Assembly: GCF_025685625.1 (NCBI RefSeq)
Contig: NZ_JAGSYI010000001.1
Coordinates: forward strand, 1,984,001 to 2,048,000
Direction of reading: 5' to 3'
Length of the DNA: 64,000 nucleotides
Source of the DNA: Acidicapsa acidisoli
GTDB taxonomy: Bacteria > Acidobacteriota > Terriglobia > Terriglobales > Acidobacteriaceae
The notes beneath the pieces were generated by a model, which did not search any database, was not told where the DNA came from, and saw only the letters and a program-made list of their open reading frames with translations. Below, piece after piece: positions 26,516-34,842 of the stretch. Position 1 is the first letter of the stretch; each line of letters starts with the position of its first letter. Made by a program: the position numbers and the translations under genes.

Positions 26516-27418
26516 GTGAATTCAACATCGAGACAGTTTTTCTTTCGGTCCTTTCTAGCTGCTTGTTTGGTCCTGTTGGCGCTCTTGTGCTCGAATGGGA
26601 CTCAAGCACAAGAGAATGCTTCGCAAACGCCGGCAAACGGGATCCAGAATCTGCATTCTACTGTCGAGGCTGGACCTGCCACCGAGAAAGGATCGGATGC
26701 GGCCGCAAAAGACGCTGCAGAGAATCCGGTTGCAGCAGCCATCAGCGTGCCCTTTCAGAACAATACGTTCTACGGGGTGGGCCCTTTTCGCCGTGCTGAG
26801 AATGAGCTTCTGATTGAGCCCGTCGTGCCTATCAGGCTTTCGGAGAACTGGATGGTGATTAGTCGAACGATTGTACCCGTCGTCGTTGTTCCCAGGCGCT
26901 CTGCAACGGCCGGGGTCGACTACGGTCTTAGCAATATACAGCCTCAGTTTTACTTGTCCCCTGTCCACGCCGGCAAGATTGTGTGGGGCGTGGGGCCGCA
27001 ACTGTGGCTCCCTACAGCCACTGACCATTCGCTCGGCATAAACAAGTGGGGTGGGGGGCCTGCGACTGTTGCGTTGTTCAGAAGTGGCCATTTGTTGGCT
27101 GGGACTCTCATCGGCAATGAATTCGCAGGAGTCAACCACGTGCATGAGAATCAAATGACCATCAACCCGTTCGCTTTTTACAACCTCAAGCACGGGTGGT
27201 ACGTGGTGTCGGCACCGATCATCACCGCAGATTGGACGGCAGAGAGAAATAAGCGCTGGACCGTTCCGGTCGGTGGCGGCGTAGGAAAACTCTTTAAGAT
27301 CGGCAGTCAGCCGCTCAACGCTCGGGCGGAGTATTTTAACGACGTTCGAACAACAACTGGTGGCACGGACTGGCAATTGCAGACACAGTTGCAATTTCTT
27401 TTCCTTCGCCATAAGTAA
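26516..27418 (+). CDS. Outer-membrane transporter-like protein (phenol-degradation MetA/neuromedin-U type)
   Basis: The 300-residue protein starts at a GTG with GAGAGG ~8 nt upstream. A signal peptide (SFLAACLVLLALLCSNGTQA) is followed by a low-complexity linker, then a barrel-like repeat: NTFYGVGPFRRAENELLIEP, VVPRRSATAGVDYGLSNIQP, WGVGPQLWLPTATDHSLG and a C-terminal strand ending LQFLFLRHK. The PVxPIxLSxxWxxISRTIxP pattern fits the 'transporter'/MetA-pathway outer-membrane family often found near aromatic catabolism genes. It lies 160 bp after the previous outer-membrane gene on the same strand. Confidence 0.72.
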   Translation: MNSTSRQFFFRSFLAACLVLLALLCSNGTQAQENASQTPANGIQNLHSTVEAGPATEKGSDAAAKDAAENPVAAAISVPFQNNTFYGVGPFRRAENELLIEPVVPIRLSENWMVISRTIVPVVVVPRRSATAGVDYGLSNIQPQFYLSPVHAGKIVWGVGPQLWLPTATDHSLGINKWGGGPATVALFRSGHLLAGTLIGNEFAGVNHVHENQMTINPFAFYNLKHGWYVVSAPIITADWTAERNKRWTVPVGGGVGKLFKIGSQPLNARAEYFNDVRTTTGGTDWQLQTQLQFLFLRHK

Positions 27419-27548
27419 ACCGTACAAGCGGCTGACCTCGCTCAATCGGCTCACGAGATTTTGGGTTCTAGACTGAGGTCGGCAAAGGCACTTGCATGGC
27501 GGAGACGGTTGGTCTCAGGATTCTAATGGGCCAATACCATAGCGCCAG

Positions 27549-27581
27549 GAGGCAGCGTACCGTCACGCTGCCTCTCTTTTT
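27549..27581 (+). terminator. Rho-independent terminator of the decarboxylase/outer-membrane gene unit
   Basis: GAGGCAGCGT (27549-27558) pairs perfectly with ACGCTGCCTC (27565-27574) around a 6-nt loop and is followed by a T-rich run to 27581. It lies 130 bp after the last plus-strand gene. Confidence 0.8.
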
Positions 27582-27703
27582 CGACATCATGGAAAGAATA
27601 GAGAATACGAAATGCGACGGAGTTGCTTACGCTCGTCCTCCAGGACGCAGGTCGGGGCCAGTTGGCCACTACTTCCCAATCAGCGTTGCGCCTGCCGGCA
27701 GGA

Positions 27704-27728
27704 GCGGGGCCGCTCAATGCGGCCCCGC
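27704..27728 (-). terminator. GC-rich hairpin after the alpha/beta hydrolase gene
   Basis: GCGGGGCCGC (27704-27713) and GCGGCCCCGC (27719-27728) form a perfect 10-bp stem with a 5-nt loop, 6 bp past the stop of the minus-strand gene. No T-run follows on that strand; it may end transcription or block exonucleases. Confidence 0.5.
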
Positions 27729-27734
27729 AGAAAT

Positions 27735-28709
27735 TTAGCTTCGGATAAATGTCAGGAGGTCCGCATTGATCACATCGGCATTCGTGGTCATCATGCCGTG
27801 AGAGAAGCCGGGGTAGATCTTGAGCGTGCCATGCTTGAGCAGCTTCGCCTGCAGCAGCGCAGCGTCCTTATAGGGGACAATCTGATCATCGTCGCCTTGC
27901 ATCACGAGGGTCGGCACTGAGATTGCGTTCAGATCGTCCGTCTGGTCTGTCTCCGAGAAAGCCTTGATACCTTCATAGAGAGCGAGCGTGCTGCCCATCA
28001 TCCCCTGACGCCACCAGTTCTGGATAATTCCCTGCGAGGTCTTCGCGCCGGATCTGTTGAAGCCGTAAAACGGACCGCTAGGGACATCGAGAAAGAACTG
28101 TGCGCGGTTCGCGGCCAGCGCCTTGCGAAATCCGTCAAACACCTCGATCGGAGTGCCTCCAGGGTTCTCTTCGGTTTTGACCATGAGCGGGGGAACCGCG
28201 GCGATGAGAACGGCCTTGGCTACGCGACCTTGAGGTTCGCCGTATTTGGCGACATAGCGCGCCACCTCGCCACCGCCCGTCGAATGGCCGATATGGACCG
28301 CATTCCTCAGATCGAGACGCTCGACTACAGCCGAGGCGTCGGACGCGTAATGGTCCATGTCGTGGCCAGTGTCCACCTGGGAGGAGCGGCCGTGACCGCG
28401 CCTGTCATGCGCGACAACGCGATAACCGTTGGCAAGGAAGAACAGCATCTGCACGTCCCAATCGTCTGACGACAGGGGCCAACCGTGGTGAAATACGATG
28501 GGCTGCGCATCCTTAGGACCCCAGTCCTTGTAGAAGATCTGTGTACCGTCTTTGGTTGTAATTATAGGCATTTCGATCTCTCCTGTGCTTGGTTGTGAAG
28601 TTGTTGGGACGGTCATCCCATGCAAATCTGGAGCCGGTTCCCCGATTGCTGCTCCTGTAGCCAGGACACCGAGTGTTATCAAAACATCGCGTCGACTAGG
28701 GTAAAGCAT
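27735..28709 (-). CDS. Alpha/beta hydrolase (non-haem chloroperoxidase-like) with optional Tat-like leader
   Basis: The fold and triad are clear: HGWPLSSDDWD at the oxyanion hole, nucleophile Ser in HIGHSTGGGEVARY, Asp in MQGDDDQIVP and His in GFSHGM. From MPIITTKDGTQIFYKDWGPK onward it matches cytosolic 'chloroperoxidase-like' esterases along their full length. The ATG at 28709 adds 46 residues with a twin-arginine-like leader (SRRDVLITLGVLATGAA). The internal ATG at 28571 has a strong AGGAGAG ribosome binding site, so two forms could be made. Last gene of the minus-strand catabolic block; gap to the dehydrogenase gene is ~100 bp. Confidence 0.85.
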   Translation of the reverse strand: MLYPSRRDVLITLGVLATGAAIGEPAPDLHGMTVPTTSQPSTGEIEMPIITTKDGTQIFYKDWGPKDAQPIVFHHGWPLSSDDWDVQMLFFLANGYRVVAHDRRGHGRSSQVDTGHDMDHYASDASAVVERLDLRNAVHIGHSTGGGEVARYVAKYGEPQGRVAKAVLIAAVPPLMVKTEENPGGTPIEVFDGFRKALAANRAQFFLDVPSGPFYGFNRSGAKTSQGIIQNWWRQGMMGSTLALYEGIKAFSETDQTDDLNAISVPTLVMQGDDDQIVPYKDAALLQAKLLKHGTLKIYPGFSHGMMTTNADVINADLLTFIRS

Positions 28710-28773
28710 TGTGCGAGCGCCTTACGGTTGACCGAAATCATGTGGGCCCATTAGGGTTGCCGGGCTTTGACTC

Positions 28774-28792
28774 GGCTCCTCCAGGAGGAGCC
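28774..28792 (-). terminator. Perfect palindrome after the 2-hydroxyacid dehydrogenase gene
   Basis: GGCTCCTCC-A-GGAGGAGCC, 9-bp arms with a single-base centre, 20 bp past the stop codon at 28813. There is no T-run. It could be a weak terminator or processing hairpin between the dehydrogenase and hydrolase genes. Confidence 0.4.
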
Positions 28793-28812
28793 AATGGTCA
28801 CTCTCGTTCACG

Positions 28813-29778
28813 CTAAGATTTGGCAAGGGACGGAGCTGGTGTCCCATTCAAGACCGCATCGATGTTGTCGAGCGCGACCATACCCATGTTGCTTCGGCTC
28901 TCAACCGTTGCCGTCCCGATGTGGGGCAGCAAGAACGTATTCTTGAGTTCCACGTAACCGGGATTGAGCTTTGGTTCTCCTTCGTAAACGTCAAGGCCTG
29001 CGGCAGCGACCCTACCGCTCTTGAGAGCCTCGATCAAGTCGTCGTCCTTGATCAAAGCACCGCGCGCTGTGTTCACAATGATCGCGCGCTCTGGAAGAAG
29101 AGCGATCGTCTTGGCGTTGAGGAAGTGGTGGGTTGTCAGTGTCTCAGGGGCATTCAGACTAAGGAACTGGCTCACTTTCACTAGTTCTAGGGGGTTAGCA
29201 TAAAATATCGCGTCTCCGGCCTTCTCTGCCGGCAGCTGGTGGATGTTGGAGTAATGGATCTTCATACCAAAACCTCTTGCGCGCTTTGCTATCGCTTGGC
29301 CGATACGCCCCATCCCGAAAATCCCGAGGTTCTTGCCCGTCACCTGCCAGCCGAGAAGGGCCTGTGCGCGTGGAATCGTCCACTCGCCGCTTCTGACCAA
29401 CTCCTGTGCTTCGAATGCTCGTCGGCTCGCTCCGAGAAGCAAGAGCATAGCAATATCTGCCGTCGCATCCGTCACCTCAGCCGGCGTGTATCCAATCGCA
29501 ATGTTGCACTCCGCAGCCGCGCGCATGTCGATATGATCGACGCCAACAGAATTTGTTGAGATCACCTTGACGGACGGGGAAACTCGCTTGAAGAACTCGG
29601 CATCGAGCCTGTCGAATGGCGTGATGAGCATCGCGTCGGCGCCCTCAGCTGCTGCGAGAAGCTCGTCATGCGTGAATGATGTTCCATCGGTCTTTCGCCT
29701 GACTTCGTAATTGCTGTCGATTCGCACGTCGACCGGCTTGATGAAATGGGACGTGACCACCAGGACAGGCTTTTTCAT
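28813..29778 (-). CDS. D-2-hydroxyacid dehydrogenase (glyoxylate/hydroxypyruvate reductase-like)
   Basis: The 321-residue protein has the D-isomer-specific dehydrogenase domains: a flavodoxin-like substrate domain and an NAD(P) Rossmann domain with GKNLGIFGMGRIGQAIAKRA. Catalytic residues are Arg in VNTARGALI, Glu in DVYEGEPKLN and His in LLPHIGTATVESR. It interconverts a 2-oxoacid and the D-2-hydroxyacid. AAGGAG precedes the ATG by 7 nt. In this block it could feed or drain the 2-oxoacid used by the decarboxylase at 23763, for example mandelate/benzoylformate-like pairs; that is inference. Confidence 0.88.
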   Translation of the reverse strand: MKKPVLVVTSHFIKPVDVRIDSNYEVRRKTDGTSFTHDELLAAAEGADAMLITPFDRLDAEFFKRVSPSVKVISTNSVGVDHIDMRAAAECNIAIGYTPAEVTDATADIAMLLLLGASRRAFEAQELVRSGEWTIPRAQALLGWQVTGKNLGIFGMGRIGQAIAKRARGFGMKIHYSNIHQLPAEKAGDAIFYANPLELVKVSQFLSLNAPETLTTHHFLNAKTIALLPERAIIVNTARGALIKDDDLIEALKSGRVAAAGLDVYEGEPKLNPGYVELKNTFLLPHIGTATVESRSNMGMVALDNIDAVLNGTPAPSLAKS

Positions 29779-29879
29779 TCAATCAGTTCTCCTTAGACAT
29801 TCGTTGCCGGGCTCAGGGCCAATGTCAGAAGTGCTACATAGATTCTCATGCTCAACTCCCCGATCCCGTGTCTTAATGT

Positions 29880-30815
29880 TCAGAACGTCAGCTTGCCACG
29901 AGCACGTAGTTCGCCGGGCAGCAGTGAGTTGTAAATGATCTCGTGCACCGGAGTGGGAAAATTGCAAGCGCGTCCCAACCGGACGACCGACCCGCTCTGC
30001 GCTTCGAGTTCCGAAGGACGACCAGCGACCAGATCGCGCTGCATCGATGACGAGCCATTGGGCGGAGCCGAGTCGACTAATTTCATCGTGCCCACCACCG
30101 ACTCGCTCGGCACCGGAATGCCGGTAGCGCGGGCCAGGCCCACAATTTCCCGCGCCGCGTTCTCAAGCAGCGATCTGGTCTCGGGCAGGCTTCGAATCAC
30201 GCCGGCCGGCGCCCTTGTGATTGCACCCACCGCGCCAAATGAAGCAACGAATTCGAACTTCTCCCAGAGCGCAACCTGGATGTTATCGGGAACGCGTGTA
30301 TCTATTTCCGCGCTGGAGAGGCATTCCACAAGTTTCTCCAGCCGTGGCGTCCGCACATTGTTCCGCTCACCGATGGTGATCAACGCTTTGGCCCCAGCAT
30401 GCCGGACGACACCCGGCGCAGTGACCATGGCCAGAATGTGACACATTCCTTCCAGTACATGTTCAGAACCGAGCACAGCCGCCAGTTGGTCGTAGGCCTC
30501 TACACCGTTTTGCAAAGGGACGACAATAGTTTCTGGCCCAATCATGCTGCGAATCTGCTGCGCCGCTTCCGTCATCTGCCACGCCTTGGTAGTAACGAAG
30601 ACGGCGTCCACGTGCCCCACTGCTGTGGGATCGCCGGTCGCTTGAACCTTCGGCAGCGCAAAATCGCCCAACGGACTCTCTACGCGCAAGCCGTCCTTGC
30701 GGAGCGCTTCGAGCATCGCGCCCCGAGCAATGAAGATAACGTCATTCCCAGCTTTGGCTAACCGGCCACCAAAGTACCCACCCAAAGCACCGATTCCGAT
30801 AAATGCAATCCTCAT
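29880..30815 (-). CDS. Ketopantoate reductase-family (ApbA/PanE) oxidoreductase
   Basis: The N-terminal NADPH motif is IGIGALGGYFGGRLAKAG, followed by VFVTTKAWQ (catalytic Lys region) and VPLQNGVEAYDQL. The C-terminal domain ends with the family signature SSMQRDLVAGRPSELEAQSG and GRACNFPTPVHEIIYNSL. I chose the ATG at 30815, with AGGGG ~6 nt upstream, rather than the GTG at 30821. True PanE makes pantoate, but many paralogues in catabolic clusters reduce other 2-oxoacids. Its position between a semialdehyde dehydrogenase and a 2-hydroxyacid dehydrogenase favours a catabolic role, so I give no panE symbol. Confidence 0.82.
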   Translation of the reverse strand: MRIAFIGIGALGGYFGGRLAKAGNDVIFIARGAMLEALRKDGLRVESPLGDFALPKVQATGDPTAVGHVDAVFVTTKAWQMTEAAQQIRSMIGPETIVVPLQNGVEAYDQLAAVLGSEHVLEGMCHILAMVTAPGVVRHAGAKALITIGERNNVRTPRLEKLVECLSSAEIDTRVPDNIQVALWEKFEFVASFGAVGAITRAPAGVIRSLPETRSLLENAAREIVGLARATGIPVPSESVVGTMKLVDSAPPNGSSSMQRDLVAGRPSELEAQSGSVVRLGRACNFPTPVHEIIYNSLLPGELRARGKLTF

Positions 30816-30847
30816 GATCACCCCTAAAATTCCTTGCTTTCCCTAGC

Positions 30848-32224
30848 TTAGGATCGGGCGATTGGAACAATGATGAGCTTCTTGTTCACAAACTCCTCAA
30901 GCCCCAAGTTGGAGAGTTCCTTGCCGTATCCAGACCTCTTGATGCCGCCGAAGGGAAGATCAGGCCAGCTCACATCCGGATAGTTGATGAAGACCATACC
31001 CGTCTCCATACGACTGGCAACGCGTTTGGCCCTGTCAATATCAGTTGAGTAGACCGACCCCCCGAGGCCAAACGGCGAATCGTTCGCGATCACGATTGCC
31101 TCAGCTTCGTCTTTGGCGGGAAAGACGAGCGCCACAGGACCGAAGAATTCCTGCTTATATGTAGGATTTTCCGGTGAGATCCCGGTAAGAATCGTTGGTT
31201 CTAGAAACGCGCCGACTGTTCCAGCTCGGTTCCCACCAAGGAGCACTTTGGCTCCGTGACTCGTTGCGTCACCGATCTGCCGCAGAATCAGTTGCAATGC
31301 AGCTTCCGAAGACAACGGCCCCAAGGTTACGCTCTCATCGAGCGGGTCTCCCAGCTTCAGTTCCTTTGCAGCAGCTATGAACCGCGACAGGAATTTGTCG
31401 AGCATCGATTCGACAACGATGAATCGTTTTGCGCCGATGCAGGTTTGTCCATTGTTATCGAAACGCCCGCGAATAGCCATGGCAACGGTATGATCCAGGT
31501 CTGCGTCATCGAGGACAATGAAGGCGTCGCTTCCCCCCAGCTCCATTGTGGACTTCTTGAGATTCTTGCCAGCCCTCGACGCCAAGGCCTCCCCCGCGCG
31601 CTCCGAACCGGTAAGAGCGATCCCCTTCACACGAGGATCATCGATCAAGGCTCCAGCCTGATCGTTGCTCAGAAAGAGATTGGTGTAGACCCCGTCCGGA
31701 AGGCCTGCCTCCTTCAGAATCCGTTCAAAGGCGACTGCACACTGGGGCACACCCGGCGCGTGCTTCAACAGCATCACGTTGCCGGACATTAAGTGCGGAC
31801 CAACGAACCGCGACAATTGGTAATAGGGATAGTTCCACGGCTGGATGCTCAGGAGAACACCCAAGGGAGAAAATTCCAGATGCGCGTCTCCCATCGTGGA
31901 TTTGATGGGCTTAGGTGCGAGGAACCTCGCCGCGTTGTCTGCGAAGTACCCGAGGATGGCTGCGCTCACTTCAACTTCGCCGCGGCTTTCAGCAATGCGC
32001 TTTCCCATTTCGAGAGTGGCAAGCCTTGCCAGTTCGTTCTTCTGTTCGAGAAGAAGCTGACCGGCGCGGGCAATGATCTTCGAGCGCTCTTCGATCGGCC
32101 GTGCTGCCCAGGAAGCGAACGCAGTGTCCGCTTTGGCCAAGGCGACCATCATTTCTTGATCCGTGTGCTCTGTGAATGTCTTGAGGACTTGGCCAGTGGC
32201 TGGATTTACACTGCGATATGGCAT
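30848..32224 (-). CDS. NAD(P)-dependent (succinate-)semialdehyde dehydrogenase
   Basis: The 458-residue ALDH has PWNYPYYQLSRFVGP for nucleotide/substrate binding, the catalytic Glu region TMELGGSDAFIVLDDADL and catalytic Cys in NGQTCIGAKRF. It ends with the short GabD/Sad-type terminus (PFGGIKRSGYGKELSNLGLE). It oxidises an aldehyde to the acid. In this block it could oxidise the aldehyde released by the decarboxylase at 23763. AAAGGA lies 7 nt before the ATG. The 39-residue ORF lies 75 bp upstream and the reductase gene 32 bp downstream, all one direction. Confidence 0.88.
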   Translation of the reverse strand: MPYRSVNPATGQVLKTFTEHTDQEMMVALAKADTAFASWAARPIEERSKIIARAGQLLLEQKNELARLATLEMGKRIAESRGEVEVSAAILGYFADNAARFLAPKPIKSTMGDAHLEFSPLGVLLSIQPWNYPYYQLSRFVGPHLMSGNVMLLKHAPGVPQCAVAFERILKEAGLPDGVYTNLFLSNDQAGALIDDPRVKGIALTGSERAGEALASRAGKNLKKSTMELGGSDAFIVLDDADLDHTVAMAIRGRFDNNGQTCIGAKRFIVVESMLDKFLSRFIAAAKELKLGDPLDESVTLGPLSSEAALQLILRQIGDATSHGAKVLLGGNRAGTVGAFLEPTILTGISPENPTYKQEFFGPVALVFPAKDEAEAIVIANDSPFGLGGSVYSTDIDRAKRVASRMETGMVFINYPDVSWPDLPFGGIKRSGYGKELSNLGLEEFVNKKLIIVPIARS

Positions 32225-32299
32225 GATGAGATCCTTTGCAGTTCGCGTTAAACTGATTAGTCGAGATTCACATTTATGAAATAGACGAAAAGGAGTGAG

Positions 32300-32419
32300 C
32301 TAGCGGACTGCCTTCGTCTTCCGATTGGTGGCGATGCCATCAATGTCTATTGCGTTGCTCCTTGACGTATTGTCGTAGTTAGCAAGTATGGCTTTCGCAA
32401 GCTTTTCTCCTGCATTCAT
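32300..32419 (-). CDS. 39-residue small ORF leading the semialdehyde dehydrogenase operon
   Basis: Reads MNAGEKLAKAILANYDNTSR and continues to a TAG stop; the C-terminal third is basic (TNRKTKAVR). A GGGAGA ribosome binding site sits ~7 nt before the ATG at 32419. It lies between the second copy of the 92-bp element (94 bp upstream) and the dehydrogenase start (75 bp downstream), so it is the first thing translated from that promoter region. No family recognised. It may be a real small protein, a leader peptide or the remnant of a longer gene. Confidence 0.5.
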   Translation of the reverse strand: MNAGEKLAKAILANYDNTSRSNAIDIDGIATNRKTKAVR

Positions 32420-32512
32420 AGTTCATCTCCCTGTTGAGATCGATTGTTCACACTGACATGTCGCAAGAACTGGTTGGACACAGCTGAGATCCTCCGGCAC
32501 AGCCTTGAGAAG

Positions 32513-32604
32513 GGATCGTCACTATCTGTATCTCCAGTCACACGCAAATATTGGCAGCATTCAGCGAACCTGAGAACGTGATCAATAGCTAGCTCACTGT
32601 GATT
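32513..32604 (-). promoter_or_regulatory. 92-bp shared regulatory element, copy 2 (before the 39-aa ORF / dehydrogenase operon)
   Basis: Read on the minus strand it begins AATCACAGTGAGCTAGC and ends TAGTGACGATCC. It is the closest match to copy 1 (about 85% by eye, no gap), including the central CAGGTTCGCTGAATGCTGCC. It ends 94 bp before the ATG of the small ORF and lies behind the stop of the receiver-like gene (32657). Confidence 0.75.
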
Positions 32605-32656
32605 GCTTGTCGGTCTGTTGTCACTTCTGCTAAGTCAAGACAACTCTTGGCGACAA

Positions 32657-33097
32657 TCACTCCGGCTGCGAACCGCTGGGTCGCCGTTCCTCATAGCTCT
32701 TCGCGGCGCCTAACACCGCACCTCGCAACGTTTCGTCCGAAAAGGGGTCCACGATCACGTCATAACATCCCAACTCGAGAACGCCTGACCACAATCGGAA
32801 AGTCGCCTCGCGTGTATAGACCAGAATCGCCGGGCGTGGGTTCATTAGCGCTAACACACCCCAAAGTTCCCACCAATCGGTATCGGAGAGGCTCGCCGGA
32901 AGAAGAGCGACCTGAAAAGCGTCCTCTTCGCGAATAGCAACTCCCACTCCGCCGATGCGGTCAAGAAACAGAGGGTCGGGCTTTAGAGGTGCCAACTGAC
33001 GACCGATCTCGGCGCGTCTGTCAGCCGGAACAACAGCCAACATCCGTAATTCTGTGCCTTGCGCATTCACGAGTGCCTCCCGAACCGCCATGCACAC
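32657..33097 (-). CDS. Degenerate receiver-like protein (no phospho-accepting Asp)
   Basis: The 146-residue protein keeps a receiver-like beta/alpha order: RMLAVVPADRRAEIGRQLAP, then QVALLPASLSDTDWWELWGV, PRPAILVYTREATFRLWSG and LELGCYDVIVDPFSDETLRG. The beta3 acceptor Asp is replaced (ALLPAS) and the beta5 Lys is Asp (VDPFS). It shares the W-x-x-xLExG-x-xDxIV pattern with the receiver-like protein at 17091, so the two belong to one degenerate family. It lies 237 bp behind the histidine kinase gene on the same strand, suggesting a non-phosphorylated partner. The start may be the ATG at 33091. Confidence 0.6.
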   Translation of the reverse strand: MCMAVREALVNAQGTELRMLAVVPADRRAEIGRQLAPLKPDPLFLDRIGGVGVAIREEDAFQVALLPASLSDTDWWELWGVLALMNPRPAILVYTREATFRLWSGVLELGCYDVIVDPFSDETLRGAVLGAAKSYEERRPSGSQPE

Positions 33098-33334
33098 ATT
33101 CGCACTTGGCTCAAAACTGAGGAATGTGAGGAACGCCTACATTGCCGTCTCGCGAGGCGTGCATGACGCGCAGATTGTCACGAACAATGCAACATTGCCG
33201 GGCCGAGGACTCGACGGGGTTGTTTCCCACGCACTTGCAATCCAGCAGCCTAAGTGTCACGAGCCATCAAGCAGCAGCCCGCTGATATCCCCGAGATCGA
33301 TCAAGGGTTTCGAATGGGTACTATCTCCGATCGC

Positions 33335-34720
33335 TCAGACGTTAATTGGAGCACCCTTCATCGAGGAGAGCGGTAAGGCCACACTGAATCTCGCGCCGCC
33401 GTCTGAGTTATTCTCAGCCCAAAGCCGCCCGCCATGCGCCTCGACAATCGAGCGCGATACCGCCAAACCGATCCCCATACCCTTTGCCTTCGTGGTCACA
33501 AACGCGTCGAAGATCCTTTCCTGATCATTCACTCCTGGACCATTGTCGATCACTTGTATGACCATTTGGTCCTGATCTGTTACAGCTGCCCGGACCTTAA
33601 TCAGCGGCGAGATTTTAGTGTTCTGTACAGCTTCGATGGCGTTTGAGATCAGGTTGATGAATACCTCTTTAATCTGTATGTGGTCTACCGGAACTTTAGG
33701 GAGATTCTCATCAAAGCTCCAATCAATGTGGACTCCACACTTATTGGGATCCGCCTGAACCAGACGAACCGCCTGTCTCACCATGTCTCGTACGCTTGCC
33801 TCGTTTTTAACGACGGGCTCCTGTTTGAAGAGCGAGCGAATATGTTGCATCGATTCGTCTGCCGCGCGTGCGTCTCGTATTATCCGCTTAATGGACAAAC
33901 TGGCTTCTGTCATGTTCGGCGTGCCGGCATTCAACCATCTGTTCGCGGCCTGTGCGTTCCCAAGTATCGACATAAGCGGCTGATTCAGTTCGTGGGCGAT
34001 GGAGGCCGACAGCTCTGCCACGGTCGCGATTCGCGAAGCCCTCGCGAGCTCGATCCGCGTGTCGCGAAGATAGTCTTCTGCTCGTTTCCGCTCATCGATG
34101 TCAACCACGAGACCATACCATTGAATAACCTTGCCATAGGGGTCACGCAAAGGCTCGCCTTTGGCGTGATGCCATCGATACTCCCCATCTGCGCGTCGCA
34201 ATCGGTGTATTGCGCTGTATGACTCTCCGGTCTCGATTGCCTGGGAAAATGCTTTTGCCGTTTCATCGAGATCGTCTGGATGAATGATCTTCTTCCAGCC
34301 TAGATTAAGGAAACTCTCTAAGAGGATTCCGGTATATTCCAGTAATCTTTGGCTGATGTGATTGATTTCTCCGGTCGGCGACGCTGACCAAAGCATGGAA
34401 GGAATTGTTTCGATGATGTCGAGGATTCCATGCTCTCGCATCTGAAGAGCACTTTCAGTGTCCTTCAATGCGTCGATGTCGAATAGAATCCCGCAACCGT
34501 CTCGAATGGATCGAAGGACTTCGAATTCTCGAACCGTGAGAGACGTCTCCCCAGGGTGCCCTGCAATATGTGCAGTCGGTTCAAGAGGGATACTTCGCCC
34601 CCGTTCGTGGACCTGAGAGATCTGTCGTGGGACGTAACTACGAGGAAAAGCGGTTGCACATTGATGCTCATTTGAATTGATCGGCTTCCGTGAGTGAGAA
34701 ACCCGTATCGACCTATACAT
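33335..34720 (-). CDS. Cytoplasmic PAS-domain sensor histidine kinase
   Basis: The frame is open from 34948, but that start lies inside the regulatory element. I chose the ATG at 34720 with a GAGAGGGGG stretch upstream, giving 461 residues. A ~95-residue N-terminal region of unknown fold is followed by a PAS domain at ~100-215 (IPSMLWSASPTGEINHISQR, ADGEYRWHHAKGEPLRDPYG). The H box is SASIAHELNQPLMSILGN with His243, and the ATPase domain has INLISNAIEAVQ (N), IDNGPGVN (G1) and GMGIGLAVSRSIVEAHGG (G2). No membrane segment is evident. A copy of the 92-bp element lies ~122 bp before its start. Nearby receivers are degenerate, so its phospho-partner is not obvious. Confidence 0.85.
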   Translation of the reverse strand: MYRSIRVSHSRKPINSNEHQCATAFPRSYVPRQISQVHERGRSIPLEPTAHIAGHPGETSLTVREFEVLRSIRDGCGILFDIDALKDTESALQMREHGILDIIETIPSMLWSASPTGEINHISQRLLEYTGILLESFLNLGWKKIIHPDDLDETAKAFSQAIETGESYSAIHRLRRADGEYRWHHAKGEPLRDPYGKVIQWYGLVVDIDERKRAEDYLRDTRIELARASRIATVAELSASIAHELNQPLMSILGNAQAANRWLNAGTPNMTEASLSIKRIIRDARAADESMQHIRSLFKQEPVVKNEASVRDMVRQAVRLVQADPNKCGVHIDWSFDENLPKVPVDHIQIKEVFINLISNAIEAVQNTKISPLIKVRAAVTDQDQMVIQVIDNGPGVNDQERIFDAFVTTKAKGMGIGLAVSRSIVEAHGGRLWAENNSDGGARFSVALPLSSMKGAPINV

Positions 34721-34842
34721 GGAAGGACCCCCTCTCGATTGAATTGAGATTTGCGTGCGAACGCTGTAGGACTGAACGAGGATGTTCGACTCTAGGGACA
34801 CAGGGCGGCCCGTCTTGTGCAAAATCTGGCGTTCCCCGAGGT

